Shown here piece after piece: positions 51,134 to 58,956 of a DNA stretch of 64,000 nucleotides (position 1 is the stretch's first letter; each line of letters starts with the position of its first letter). Below the pieces are notes generated by a model. It saw only the letters and a program-made list of their open reading frames with translations, was not told the origin of the DNA and made no database searches. Origin of the DNA: Geothrix edaphica (GTDB lineage: Bacteria; Acidobacteriota; Holophagae; Holophagales; Holophagaceae); contig NZ_BSDC01000002.1 in the NCBI RefSeq assembly GCF_030268045.1, positions 124,001 to 188,000 on the forward strand, given 5' to 3'. A program made the position numbers and the translations under genes.

Positions 51134-52138
51134 ATGTCCATCGACCGATATGCCAAGCAACGCATCTTTCTCGGCCGCGAGGCGGACGAGGGTTTGCGCT
51201 CCAAGCGGGTGGCGGTGCTGGGCCTCGGCGCCTTGGGTTCCGTCATCGCGCCCTGGCTGGCCCGGGCGGGCGTGGGCCACCTCACCCTCATCGACCGCGA
51301 CCTGGTGGAGCAGAGCAACCTCCAGCGCCAATTGCTGTACGGCGAATCGGACCTGGGGCGCCCCAAGGCGGAAGTGGCCGCGGAGCGGCTGCGCGAGGCC
51401 AATTCGAGCATCGACCTGACTCCCGTCGTGGCCGACCTCACCAGCGGCAACGCCCGGGAGCTGCTGTCGGGCTTCGACCTCATCTGCGACGGCACCGACA
51501 ACTTCGAAGCCCGCTTCCTCATCAACGACGTGGCCATCCTCACGGGCACGCCCTGGATCTACGCCGGCGCCATCGGCGGCGAAGGCGTCATCTGGCCCCT
51601 GCACCCGCCGCACACCCCCTGCCTGCGCTGCCTCATCGAGGAGCCCCCCGCGGGCGGGGATGTGGACACCTGCGACAGCGCCGGCGTGCTGGGCCCCGCC
51701 GTGGGCGTCATCGCCAGCTGGGCCGCGCTCGAAGCCCTCAAGATGCTGACCGGAAAAGCCCCCCACACCGACCTGGTGCGCTTCGACTTCTGGCATGACG
51801 AACGCCAGTTCCTGAAGCCCCCGAGAGCCCGCTGCCGGTTCTGCACGGAGAAGGTCACGGAGTTCCTGGATGCCCGGTGGACCCTCAAGGCCAGTGCCCT
51901 TTGCGGCCTGGAGGGTGTGCAGATCCGCGTGAACCCGCCCGGGAAGCTCGATCTGACCGCGCTGAAGGCCCGCCTGGAGACCCGCACGCGCAGCCCCTGG
52001 AAACAGGTCGGGATGATGCTCAAGGGCCACGAGGGCCCTGACGAGATCACCCTCTTCGCCGACGGCCGCGCCCTCGTCCACGGCCCCATGACCCCCGAGC
52101 GCGCCCGCAGTTGGTACACGGAGGTCGTGGGGTGCTGA
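51134..52138 (+). CDS. ThiF/MoeB/HesA-type E1-like adenylyltransferase
   Basis: 334 aa. Rossmann ATP site VLGLGALGSVIAPWLARAG, DLVEQSNLQRQLLY, then DGTDNFEARFLINDVA. Zn cysteines CLRC and CRFC; catalytic-Cys-like DTCDSAGVLGPAVGV. The C-terminal ~90 residues form an extra ubiquitin-fold-like part (GVQIRVNPPGKLDLTALK). Adenylates the C-terminal Gly of a ThiS/MoaD-like carrier; no carrier gene is adjacent. The 5' end is duplicated just upstream. Confidence 0.9.
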   Translation: MSIDRYAKQRIFLGREADEGLRSKRVAVLGLGALGSVIAPWLARAGVGHLTLIDRDLVEQSNLQRQLLYGESDLGRPKAEVAAERLREANSSIDLTPVVADLTSGNARELLSGFDLICDGTDNFEARFLINDVAILTGTPWIYAGAIGGEGVIWPLHPPHTPCLRCLIEEPPAGGDVDTCDSAGVLGPAVGVIASWAALEALKMLTGKAPHTDLVRFDFWHDERQFLKPPRARCRFCTEKVTEFLDARWTLKASALCGLEGVQIRVNPPGKLDLTALKARLETRTRSPWKQVGMMLKGHEGPDEITLFADGRALVHGPMTPERARSWYTEVVGC

Positions 52139-52152
52139 AGGTCCTCCCCTTG

Positions 52153-52171
52153 GTATCGCCCGCGGCGATGC
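52153..52171. repeat. Palindromic hairpin (dispersed family, degenerate)
   Basis: GTATCGCC-CGC-GGCGATGC with decayed outer stem; between the ThiF-like gene and rdgB. Confidence 0.65.
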
Positions 52172-52220
52172 GCAAGACCTCACCACCCACCCATGATTCT
52201 CCTCTCCATCAGGTGAATGC

Positions 52221-52829
52221 TTGATCGTCCCTTCCCCCCTCAAGATCGTTCTCGCCTCCCGCAACACCGGCAAGCTGCGCGAGTTCGCGGAGCTGCTGCC
52301 GGGCGTTACGCTCGTTCCCTGGCCCGCGGAGGCGCCAGAGCTCCCGGAGACCGGGGCCTTTTTCCAGGACAATGCCCTGCAGAAGGCGGAGGGTGCGCGC
52401 GCCTGGTGGCAGGCTCACGGAACGGATCGGGTGGATGGTGTGCTGGCGGATGATTCCGGCCTCTGCGTGGACGCGCTGTGGGGCGGCCCGGGTGTGCTGA
52501 GCGCCCGCTTCGCGCCCGACCTGCCCGCCTATCGCGACAAGAACCGGCGTCTGCTGGCCATGATCCCCGAGGGGGCGGACCGCTTGGCCCGGTTCGTGTG
52601 CGTGCTCGCCTACGCGCCCATGAAGGGCGAGGCGTTCACGACCAGCGGCGCCGTAGAGGGCAGCCTGGCCTTCGACCATCGTGGCGAGGGCGGCTTCGGC
52701 TATGACCCCATCTTCATCCCCGATGGCTATGACCAGACCTTCGGTGAGCTGCCTTCCAGCACCAAGCACACCCTCAGCCACCGGGCGCGCGCTTGTGCCG
52801 CGCTGCGGGCGCGGCTCGGTATGGACTAA
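52221..52829 (+). CDS. rdgB: XTP/dITP diphosphatase
   Basis: 202 aa HAM1 family; removes non-canonical purine NTPs. Motifs ASRNTGKLREFAELL, TGAFFQDNALQKAEGA, VLADDSGLCVDALWG, GVLSARFAP, GFGYDPIF and STKHTLSHRARA. Starts at TTG 52221 with AGGTG upstream; no ATG in this frame earlier. Confidence 0.94.
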   Translation: MIVPSPLKIVLASRNTGKLREFAELLPGVTLVPWPAEAPELPETGAFFQDNALQKAEGARAWWQAHGTDRVDGVLADDSGLCVDALWGGPGVLSARFAPDLPAYRDKNRRLLAMIPEGADRLARFVCVLAYAPMKGEAFTTSGAVEGSLAFDHRGEGGFGYDPIFIPDGYDQTFGELPSSTKHTLSHRARACAALRARLGMD

Positions 52830-52835
52830 TGGCCC

Positions 52836-55376
52836 TTAGGCCGGGGCCAGGTGGCGGAAGAACCACTGCTTGACCCCCTCGACGGCCAGCAGGTAGGCCA
52901 CCAGGATGCCCGCCAGCACCAGGAAGAAGAAGGCCGGAGGCGCCACGAACCCGAGGTGCACGCCGGCAGGCGTGAAGGGCAGGCCGATGGCCACCGCCAC
53001 CACGGCGAGCGAGCAAGCGACGATCCAGGCGTTCGGGCGGCTCGTGAAGGGGTTCCTGCGGGTGCGGATGATGAAGATGACCAGGACCTGCGAGGCCATG
53101 GACTCGATGAACCAGCCGGTGTGGAACAGCTCGGCGCCCGCATGGAACATCTTCAGCAGGATGAAGAAGACCAGGAAATCGAAGAGCGAGCTCACGGGGC
53201 CGATCACCAGCATGAAATTACGGATGAAGGTCATGTCCCACCGGCGGGGCTTGGCCAGGTATTCCTCATCGACGTTGTCCAGGGGGATAGGAATCTCGGA
53301 CACATCGTAGAGGAGGTTGTTGAGCAGGATCTGCACCGGCAGCATGGGGAGGAACGGCAGGAACAATGCGGCTCCGGCCATGCTGAACATGTTCCCGAAG
53401 TTGGAGCTGGTGCCCATCATGATGTACTTCATGATGTTCCCGAAGGTGCGGCGGCCTTCCAGGACACCGGCCTGAAGCACGCCCAGATCGTGTTCCAAAA
53501 GGATCATGGTCGCGGACGCCTTGGCCACGTCCACGGCGCTCTCCACGGAAATGCCGATGTCGGCGGAGTGCAACGCGGGGGCGTCATTGATGCCGTCGCC
53601 GAGGTAGCCCACCACGTGGCCCCGCTGCTTGAGGGCGAGGATGACGCGGTTCTTCTGGGCGGGCGCCATCCGGCAGAAGAGGTTCGCCTGCTCCACCTTG
53701 GCCTGCAGGGCATGATCGTCCAGCTGCTGGATCTCCGTGCCGGTGAGCACGCCGGCCACGGGCATGCCGAGCTCGGCACAGATGTGCTGCGTCACCAGCT
53801 CGTTGTCGCCGGTGACGATCTTGACTGTGACGCCACCGGCGGCAAGCTCCGCCAGCGCCTGCTTGGCGCTCTCCTTGGGAGGGTCGAGGAAGGCCGCGAA
53901 GCCCGCGAAGACCAGGGCCGATTCGTCACCCACCACGGCATGCGGATGGTCCATCCCCACGGAGCGCGAGGCGATCCCCAGGACCCGGAAGCCCTCCTTG
54001 CTGAGGCCTTCGAACACCGCCGTGATGCCGGCCCGGGTGGCGGTATCCAGAGCGCGGGGGCCCCCCTCCGCCTCGTAGCTCTCGGACAGCCGGAGGACGT
54101 CCTCGGGCGCCCCCTTCACCACGAGCAGCCTGCCGGTGGCGTTCTCCAGGAGCACGGAGACCCGGCGGCGCTCGAAGTCGAAGGGAACTTCGTCGACCTT
54201 GTGCCAGGCCTTGGCATCGATCTCCTGGTGCTCCAGGACGGCGTCGTCCAGCGGGCTCTTCAGCCCCGTCTCGAAGAAGCTGTTGAAGTAGGCCAGCTCC
54301 AGGACCCGCTGGCTCTCCTTGCCACCGGCATCCACATGGCGTTCCAGGTGGATCCTGGCTTCGGTGAGGGTGCCGGTCTTGTCCGTGCAGAGCACGTCCA
54401 TGCTGCCGAGGTTCTGGATGGAATCCAGGCGCTTGACGATCACCTTCTTGGCGGACATGCGCAACGCGCCCCGGGCCAGGGTCACCGAGACCACCATGGG
54501 CAGGAGCTCCGGCGTCAGCCCCACCGCCAGGGCCACGGCGAACAGGAATGATTCCAGCCACGGTCGGTGGAAGAAGGCGTTGGCCAGCAGCACGAACAGG
54601 ACGAGGAGGATCGTCATGCGCATGATGAGCAGGCCGAATTTCTGCGTGCCCTGCTGGAACGAGTTGGCCGGGGCCTTGGCGGCCAGGGTGTCGGCGATCT
54701 CTCCAAGGGACGTGCCCTGGCCCGTGCGGCACACCAGTACCTTGGCCGAGCCGCTGATCACGGACGTGCCCATGAGCACGGCGTTGCCGGCCCGGAGCAC
54801 CTCCGCCTGATCGGGCAGCTCCGCCGGCGCCTTCTCCACGGGATACGGCTCCCCGGTCAGGAGGGCCTCGTTGATGAACAGGTCCTTGGCCTCCAGCACG
54901 CGGCCATCGCCCGGGATCAGGTCCCCGGCGGCGAGGAGGACCACATCTCCCGGCACGATCTCGGCGAGAGGAATGTCGACGGTCTGCCCGTCCCGCTGAG
55001 CCCGCGCCCGCACCGCCACCGAATCCCGCAGCCGCTCCGCCGCCTGGCCGGCCCGATGTTCCTGGACGAAATCCAGGGTCACGCTGATCAGCACGATGGC
55101 ACTGATGATGATGAAGCTGACCCGGTCTCCGGTAGCGCCCGAGATGGCGCTGGCCACGAGCAGGATGATCACCAGCGGGTTGAGGAACTTCGCCAGAAAC
55201 TGCAGGATGACGGCCCTTTTCCGCTCGCCGCTGGTCACGTTGGGGCCGAACTTCGCCAGGCGCGCCGTGGCTTCGGCGCGGCTCAATCCGTTAGCCGTCG
55301 CGCCCAACTTCTCCAGCAGTCCGGCGAGAGGAAGCCGCCAGAAAGCGATCTCGGGGGTGGCTGCAGGTGTCGGCAT
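52836..55376 (-). CDS. mgtA: Mg2+-translocating P-type ATPase (P-IIIB)
   Basis: 846 aa. P3B ATPase: phosphorylation motif CTDKTGTLTE, LLTGEPYPVEK, KGAPEDVL nucleotide site, GDGINDAPAL hinge, and C-terminal membrane helices with NMFSMAGAALFLPFLP. Imports Mg2+ at low external levels. ATG 55376 chosen over an upstream ATG because the extension is non-conserved. I see no Mg-sensing leader (M-box) in the 195 bp upstream. Confidence 0.93.
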   Translation of the reverse strand: MPTPAATPEIAFWRLPLAGLLEKLGATANGLSRAEATARLAKFGPNVTSGERKRAVILQFLAKFLNPLVIILLVASAISGATGDRVSFIIISAIVLISVTLDFVQEHRAGQAAERLRDSVAVRARAQRDGQTVDIPLAEIVPGDVVLLAAGDLIPGDGRVLEAKDLFINEALLTGEPYPVEKAPAELPDQAEVLRAGNAVLMGTSVISGSAKVLVCRTGQGTSLGEIADTLAAKAPANSFQQGTQKFGLLIMRMTILLVLFVLLANAFFHRPWLESFLFAVALAVGLTPELLPMVVSVTLARGALRMSAKKVIVKRLDSIQNLGSMDVLCTDKTGTLTEARIHLERHVDAGGKESQRVLELAYFNSFFETGLKSPLDDAVLEHQEIDAKAWHKVDEVPFDFERRRVSVLLENATGRLLVVKGAPEDVLRLSESYEAEGGPRALDTATRAGITAVFEGLSKEGFRVLGIASRSVGMDHPHAVVGDESALVFAGFAAFLDPPKESAKQALAELAAGGVTVKIVTGDNELVTQHICAELGMPVAGVLTGTEIQQLDDHALQAKVEQANLFCRMAPAQKNRVILALKQRGHVVGYLGDGINDAPALHSADIGISVESAVDVAKASATMILLEHDLGVLQAGVLEGRRTFGNIMKYIMMGTSSNFGNMFSMAGAALFLPFLPMLPVQILLNNLLYDVSEIPIPLDNVDEEYLAKPRRWDMTFIRNFMLVIGPVSSLFDFLVFFILLKMFHAGAELFHTGWFIESMASQVLVIFIIRTRRNPFTSRPNAWIVACSLAVVAVAIGLPFTPAGVHLGFVAPPAFFFLVLAGILVAYLLAVEGVKQWFFRHLAPA

Positions 55377-55571
55377 GGTGGAATCCCTTCTGCGACCTGG
55401 GATCGCCTGGTATTTCCTAGACCGTGTGTTGAGTGTAGGCACGTGGCCCCGCCCTGACCATGAATCTCACGACGGATCCGGGCGGGAGGTCGGTGCTTCA
55501 CGCACGGCGCGGCTGGCAGGCCACCAGGCGGCACGGGTGCATTCTTCCCGCGCTCCGATAGGGTGGAAGAC

Positions 55572-56486
55572 ATGACCTGGAAGCGTGATCCCCGAATCTG
55601 GCTGGCCATCGCCGGCGTGCTGCTGCTCTGGTCCTCGGCCTTTGCGGGCATCCGGGCCGGCCTGCGGATCACGCCCGCGGGCCTGCCCGGCCTCGATGGG
55701 TACGGCCCTGGGGAGCTGGCCCTGCTGCGCTTCGGCACGGCTTCCGTCGTCTTGGCCGGCTACGCGCTGGCTATACGCATGCGGCTGCCGGAGCGGCGCG
55801 ACCTGCCCATGATCGCCCTGGCGGGCTTCCTGGGCATCAGCGTCTACCACGTGGCCCTCAACTTCGGGGAGCTGACGGTCCAGGCGGGGGCCGCCTCCCT
55901 GCTCATCGCCGCCGGCCCCGTGTTCACCGCCCTGCTCTCGGCCCTCTTCCTGGGCGAGCGCCTCACGCGCCACGGCTGGGGCGGCATCCTGGTGGCCTTC
56001 ACTGGTGTGGCGCTCATCGCGCTCAGCAGCGGCCGGGGCCTGCGCTTCACGCCCGGAGCCCTGCTCATCCTGCTGTCCGCCGCCGTGGCCGCGGTCTATT
56101 CCATCCTGTCCAAGCGGAGCTTCCGCCGCCATTCCGCGCTCGCCTTCACCTGCTACTCCATCTGGGCGGGCACCCTGCCCATGCTCGTGTTCCTGCCCGG
56201 CCTCCTCCACAAGGCCCCGCTGGCCGCACCCTCGGCGACGCTGGCGGTGGTCTACCTGGGCGTCTTCCCCGGGGCCATCGCCTACGTGCTGTGGAACCTC
56301 GCCCTCTCCCGCATGCCCGCGTCCCTGCTCTCCAGCTTCCTCTACCTCTCGCCGGTGCTGGCCAGCCTCATCGCCTGGGTGTGGCTCGGCGAGGTGCCCT
56401 CCCTGCTCACCATCCTGGGTGGCGCCATCGCCATCCTTGGCGTCATCCTCGTGCAGACGAAGGGGTACCGCCCCTCCGCACCCTAG
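55572..56486 (+). CDS. EamA/DMT-family transporter
   Basis: 304 aa, about ten predicted TM helices in two EamA repeats (LWSSAFAGIRAGLRI.. and ..VAAVYSILSKRSFRRHSALA). Repeat signatures NFGELTVQAGAASLLIAAGP and YLSPVLASLIAWVWLGE. Exporter of amino acids, purines or similar; substrate unknown. ATG 55572 favoured over GTG 55563. Tail overlaps the convergent M23 gene by 4 bp. Confidence 0.88.
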   Translation: MTWKRDPRIWLAIAGVLLLWSSAFAGIRAGLRITPAGLPGLDGYGPGELALLRFGTASVVLAGYALAIRMRLPERRDLPMIALAGFLGISVYHVALNFGELTVQAGAASLLIAAGPVFTALLSALFLGERLTRHGWGGILVAFTGVALIALSSGRGLRFTPGALLILLSAAVAAVYSILSKRSFRRHSALAFTCYSIWAGTLPMLVFLPGLLHKAPLAAPSATLAVVYLGVFPGAIAYVLWNLALSRMPASLLSSFLYLSPVLASLIAWVWLGEVPSLLTILGGAIAILGVILVQTKGYRPSAP

Positions 56487-57316
56487 AGGAAGAGCCGCGG
56501 ATCCACTCGGGCGTTGTTGAGGCTGAGGGACCAGTGCAGGTGCGGGCCCGTGGCCCGGCCGGTCATGCCGACTTCGCCCAGCAGATCACCCGGCTGGACC
56601 AACTGTCCTTGCTTCACGGTGACCTTCGACAGGTGGGCGAAGAGGCTCACCACGCCTTCGCCGTGGGCCAAGAACACCGCATTGCCACTGAAGAAGAAGT
56701 CGCCCGTGAGCACCACCACGCCCGCAGCCGGCGCGCGCACGGCCTGGCCCGCGGGGGCCTTGATGTCCAGGCCCGCGTGGGGGGCCCGGGGCTCGCCATT
56801 GAAGATCCGGCGCAGGCCGAAGGAGCTGGTGAGGCCACCCGGCGTGGGCTGGTGGAAGCGCAGGGAAGGCACCAGCCCCTCCGGCCAGGCCTTCCAGGCC
56901 GGCGCCATGAGCGCCTGCTCCCGGGCGATGCGCGCCTCATCCTCGGCGTTGGGCGTCACCTTCCGCTGGTCCTTCAGGGTGATGCGCTGCTCGGGATAGC
57001 GCTTGGGCTTGATGGTGAAGGAGACCGCCTGGCCACCCACCTCGATCGCCTCCCGGCCAGGCTTCGCACTCAGCGGGATGCCCACCACCGCCTGCCAGCC
57101 GCGGGCGCTCCGCCGCACCAGCACCGGCTCCCCGCGATAGGTCGCCCTGGGCGCCGCACCCTGGCCCGGGAGGGCGATGACCGCCACGCCCCCGGGGACG
57201 GGGGAGGACTTGAAGGGGAGCGAGGCGGGCTCGGCGCCGATCATCCCAGAGCCAATCACCCCCGCGATCAGCAAGGTCGCAGGACGGCAGGCGGAGAGGC
57301 ATCGGGCCATCATCAT
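56483..57316 (-). CDS. M23-family peptidase (LytM-type), exported
   Basis: 277 aa. N-terminal signal/anchor, a beta domain, and a C-terminal M23 domain with the Zn ligands in PHAGLDIKAPAG (HxxxD) and GPHLHW (HxH). Cleaves peptidoglycan cross-links. ATG 57316 overlaps the upstream stop (ATGA), coupling it to a small cytosolic protein. Confidence 0.92.
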   Translation of the reverse strand: MMMARCLSACRPATLLIAGVIGSGMIGAEPASLPFKSSPVPGGVAVIALPGQGAAPRATYRGEPVLVRRSARGWQAVVGIPLSAKPGREAIEVGGQAVSFTIKPKRYPEQRITLKDQRKVTPNAEDEARIAREQALMAPAWKAWPEGLVPSLRFHQPTPGGLTSSFGLRRIFNGEPRAPHAGLDIKAPAGQAVRAPAAGVVVLTGDFFFSGNAVFLAHGEGVVSLFAHLSKVTVKQGQLVQPGDLLGEVGMTGRATGPHLHWSLSLNNARVDPRLFL

Positions 57317-57759
57317 TCCGCGGCCCCAGGAAGAGGAGTTCCAGGCTCGAGCCCCGCCTCCCGCAACCGCACGGCCTCCTGGTAGGCCGCGAGCACGGCG
57401 GTCTTCACCTTGAAGTAGCCGCTGTCGGTGACCTTGGTGGCGAAGGTGGCGTTCACCACCACCGTATAGCCACCGCCCTGGAACGGCTGGATGGGGGCCA
57501 CGAGGATCTGGCCGGGGAGGATGGCGCCGGCGCTGTCCTCGCGCAGCTTCTGCAGCACGGCTTCGGACCAGGCCTGGAGGCGCGGGATGGCCCCCAGGGC
57601 CTCGGCCTCGGTTCCGGTCCGAAGGCGGCCATAGAGGGTGAACTGGAGCCGCAGCTGCGGCGGATCGAAGCCGTGGTTGAGGAAGCCGGCCATGGCCGCC
57701 ACCTGCTGGAACTCCTTGAGCAGGGCCTGGAGTTTGGCGCTGGGGGCGGCGACAGGCAT
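57313..57759 (-). CDS. Conserved small protein of unknown function
   Basis: 148 aa, cytosolic by sequence: KLQALLKEFQQVAAMAGFLN, PRLQAWSEAVLQKLREDSAG, TVVVNATFATKVTDSGYFKV. No family recognised. Coupled at both ends: its ATG overlaps the mtnP stop by 1 bp and its stop overlaps the M23 ATG. Confidence 0.5.
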   Translation of the reverse strand: MPVAAPSAKLQALLKEFQQVAAMAGFLNHGFDPPQLRLQFTLYGRLRTGTEAEALGAIPRLQAWSEAVLQKLREDSAGAILPGQILVAPIQPFQGGGYTVVVNATFATKVTDSGYFKVKTAVLAAYQEAVRLREAGLEPGTPLPGAAE

Positions 57760-58631
57760 CAGCGGCCTCCGTATCCGTACTTGGCCACGAGCAGGTCGAG
57801 GCGCTTGCGGGCATCTTCGGTCACGGCCTCGGGGGCCGTGAAGAGGGCGGCCTTCAGGGCCTCGCCGCAGGCACAGGAGCGGGGGGAGCACGAGAGCTGC
57901 GGCACGACTTTCCGGAGCAGACGCTGGGCCTTGTCCACGTTGGCGTGCATGACCTCCAGCACGGAGGCGGCGTCCACGCCCTCCTCCTCCTCGCGCCAGG
58001 CGTCGTAGTCGGTCACCAGGGCGATGCAGGCGTAGCAGAGCTCGGCCTCACGGGCCAGGCGCGCCTCGGTCACCTGGGTCATGCCGATGAGGTCCGCGCC
58101 CCAGCTCTGGTGCAGGCGGCTCTCGGCCCGGGTGGAGAACGCCGGTCCCTCCATGCAGACGTAGGTGACCCCGTCCTCGATGGGGATGGACAGGGACTGT
58201 CCGGCCTTGAGCAGCGCAGCCGTGGCATGGGCGCACACAGGCTCCGCGAAGCTCACGTGGGCCACCAGGCCCTCGCCGAAGAAGGTGTCCTTGCGCTGGC
58301 GGGTCTTGTCGATGAACTGGCCCACAAGGCGGAGCTCACCCGGCTTGTGGCGGGCCTGGAGGCTGCCCACGGCCGAGACCGAGATCAGCCGCTCGACGCC
58401 CAGGGACTTCAGGGCCCAGAGGTTGGCGCGGTAGTTCACTTCGCTGGGCGTGAAGCGGTGGCCTTCGCCGTGGCGGGCCAGGAAGGCCACGGGGGCGCCG
58501 TCCAGCTGGCCGAGGTGTACGGGACCTGACGGAGCGCCGAAGGGGGTCTGCACCAGCTCCGTCCGATCGAGGGAGAGCCCCTCCATCCGGTAGAGTCCAC
58601 TGCCGCCGATGATGCCGATGGGTGCGTTCAT
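57759..58631 (-). CDS. mtnP: S-methyl-5'-thioadenosine (or thioinosine) phosphorylase
   Basis: 290 aa PNP/MTAP family: IGIIGGSGLYRMEG, FLARHGEGHRFTPSEVNYRA, SVSAVGSLQ, TYVCMEGPAFSTRAES, DLIGMTQVTEARLAREAEL and DYDAW. Phosphorolyses MTA from polyamine or SAM metabolism. MTA versus MTI preference cannot be read off. Divergent from the B12 riboswitch operon. Confidence 0.9.
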   Translation of the reverse strand: MNAPIGIIGGSGLYRMEGLSLDRTELVQTPFGAPSGPVHLGQLDGAPVAFLARHGEGHRFTPSEVNYRANLWALKSLGVERLISVSAVGSLQARHKPGELRLVGQFIDKTRQRKDTFFGEGLVAHVSFAEPVCAHATAALLKAGQSLSIPIEDGVTYVCMEGPAFSTRAESRLHQSWGADLIGMTQVTEARLAREAELCYACIALVTDYDAWREEEEGVDAASVLEVMHANVDKAQRLLRKVVPQLSCSPRSCACGEALKAALFTAPEAVTEDARKRLDLLVAKYGYGGR

Positions 58632-58689
58632 CCGGCCATTGTACTTGCACCCGTTCCCGATGCCGTGTTTCCCTGGAGGCCTGACAATT

Positions 58690-58938
58690 TCGTGCTGGAT
58701 GCACGGGAAGCAGGTGAGACTCCTGCGCTGCCCCGCAACGGTATGCACCACGCCCACGCGCCACCGGGTGTGAGACCTCAAGTCCGAGTCACTGGGATCG
58801 TCCCGGGAAGGCTCGGAGGGAGCTGAAAGGCCCCTGTCGCGTGCGAGCCCGGAGACCGGTCCTGCACCTCACCCCCCGTCGTGGGAACGGGCTGGGCCAT
58901 GGTTTCCCATCTCTGGGGATCCGCCCAGCCGCCACGAC
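58690..58938 (+). ncRNA. Cobalamin riboswitch with hairpin platform
   Basis: Aptamer ~58690-58866: GGGAAGCAGGTGAGACTCCT, GCGCTGCCCCGCAACGGTA, GTCCGAGTCACTGGGA and the closing GAGCCCGGAGACCGGTCCTG are B12-element hallmarks. A downstream stem GTCGTGG..GCTGGGC / GCCCAGC..CCACGAC (58878-58938) lies 9 nt before the GGAGG of btuB, so control is probably translational. Confidence 0.92.
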
Positions 58939-58956
58939 GTCATGCGTGGAGGCATG

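Noticed and set aside
55377-55571. M-box or other Mg leader before mgtA
   Set aside because: No recognisable M-box consensus or Pro-rich leader peptide.
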